A DNA stretch of 64,000 bases from Cristatella mucedo (Eukaryota; Bryozoa; Phylactolaemata; Cristatellidae). Below, piece by piece: positions 62,811-64,000 of the stretch. Every line of letters starts with the position of its first letter. Position 1 is the first letter of the stretch. Position numbers and translations under genes: made by a program. Location: assembly GCA_009760855.2 (NCBI GenBank), contig WPIO01000025.1:1130501-1194500 (forward strand), written 5' to 3'. The notes beneath the pieces are model-generated. The model was given only the letters and a program-made list of their open reading frames with translations. It did no database searches and was not told where the DNA came from.

Positions 62811-64000
62811 CTTAGGAAGCAGTCCAATGAAGCACAACAATGCTAATGTTTATCGAAAAACGTACCGAACCTTTAGTGCCTCAAGTGAGCGAAAGAGCTG
62901 CAACTAAAAAGTAACATGGCTGACTTGTAGTGGACTCTAGCGAAAGCCTGCATTAATACCTGTGGCCATGAGTGAATGCAATACCATCTGTAACCATTAT
63001 GACCAAGTAGATGTTCCTATGCTAAAGATTTTCCTACAGCTCATTTATAGCATCAGCGACTTGCGATGTGCATTCTCAAGCCAACAGCCCTAAATCTAAT
63101 GCAAGGAAGAAAAATGAGAAGCTTAGCTAATTCAGTAGAAGAAGAAAGTGAAAGCATAGAAGCAGCAGCCAACCAAGGACAGCTGGAAAGGAAGCGCCCA
63201 GAGTCGGCAGCAGGACACAAGACATACTCAAGAATCGCTGAACTAATTTCCAGTCTATAACTCGTAGTGCAAAAGATTCTGCAGCCATCTATATTTCTGT
63301 AAACGAAAGATTTGTATGGCAGGACCATCCTTGACAAAGATTTTGTGAGCCTGAGTGTGTGTGTATACACACGCAAATATACAGCTGTTATTGATGCAAC
63401 GAAATGCCACGGCTGACAGCAATATCTAGGCCAACATTAAGTCGTCCGATTGGCTCGATGGTACAAAGGCAGCAGCCACCGAAATCAGCACCCGTATATC
63501 GGCTAGCTTCTTAAAGGCTACTTGGTGCCTCTACTTATAAGGAAACATATACGCACAGCATGCACATTCAAATTCACTTAAGCACTGCCAAAGGGCAGTC
63601 ACACCAAATACTAGAAAACCTACCACTTGCTCTGCTAGTTATGCCATAGCTGCCGCTCTTAAGAATGTAAACCATAAAATTCAGTGCTGGAGGCATTCAA
63701 TTTGCGACTCTTACGCAGGGCTTTGTCTTATAAGCCTCAGCGATCCAGCCTTGGTACCCTGCTGAGATTGCAATCCCAAACAAATCGAGCCTTCAAAACT
63801 AAGCTGGCCCGTGGACACCACTACAAGCCAGGGTCCTCTCTCCATTTCACAGCTGCTTAAGAGCAGTCGGCAGGCAGGCAGTGTAAAACGAGGTGCATAC
63901 TCGAAAGCTAGAACCCAAAGAGCTATCACTTATACCTGGCACCTCAATTGAAGCCAGCAGCAGCAATGGTGCAGCAGTCTAGGCTACCGACGTCCGTGCA

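Larger units (their letters stand above)
61057..64000. other. Probable AK2 intron, repeats only
   Basis: No AK2 exon or other gene was recognised from 61057 to the right edge. The interval contains a SINE-B (61350-61540), a plus-strand Tc1 relic (61950-62810) and otherwise unremarkable sequence. Absence of the expected P-loop exon is the basis for calling it intronic. Confidence 0.55.

Overview
The window is nuclear DNA from an animal, most likely an invertebrate; I cannot name the phylum. Five protein-coding genes with spliced GT-AG exons are recognisable. They sit in AT-leaning sequence full of LINE, SINE and Tc1/pogo-type debris and long microsatellites. There is no operon, CRISPR array or prokaryotic feature. 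Exons were joined by eye from reading frame, splice dinucleotides and remembered protein families, so boundaries are predictions.

Layout. (1) 1178-5258, minus: a two-exon ALKBH5-type RNA demethylase; its 3.3-kb intron holds a Tc1-like relic and LINE copies. (2) 5259-13670: no recognisable gene; LINE and SINE copies. (3) 13671-20716, minus: a BTB-BACK-Kelch (KLHL) gene with six kelch blades in seven exons; one splice junction is weak. (4) 20717-27048: mostly intergenic, with a long inverted repeat at 21983-22424. (5) 27049-32027, minus: an ESCO-type cohesin acetyltransferase whose last exon(s) I could not place cleanly. (6) 32028-35575: divergent intergenic interval. (7) 35576-55363, plus: a complete actin-like 6 (BAF53) gene, 12 exons, 428 codons, beginning with a 25-nt coding exon. 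(8) 55364-56810: tail-to-tail gap. (9) 56811-61056, minus: the last two coding exons of adenylate kinase 2; the rest of the gene lies beyond the right edge or was not found.

The genes do not form a pathway. They cover RNA modification, substrate-adaptor function, sister-chromatid cohesion, chromatin remodelling and nucleotide metabolism, all housekeeping jobs.

The mobile elements carry most of the novelty. One L2/CR1-type LINE family ends in a conserved 3' stem-loop followed by an ATT/TAA tail. One of two tRNA-derived SINE families (called SINE-B here) carries a tail closely resembling that LINE stem-loop, which suggests a LINE/SINE partnership. The other family (SINE-A) has an unrelated tail and forms head-to-head and palindromic arrangements. 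A Tc1-like element and a pogo/Tigger-like element abut, sharing a single TA. I found no wholly new biological system.
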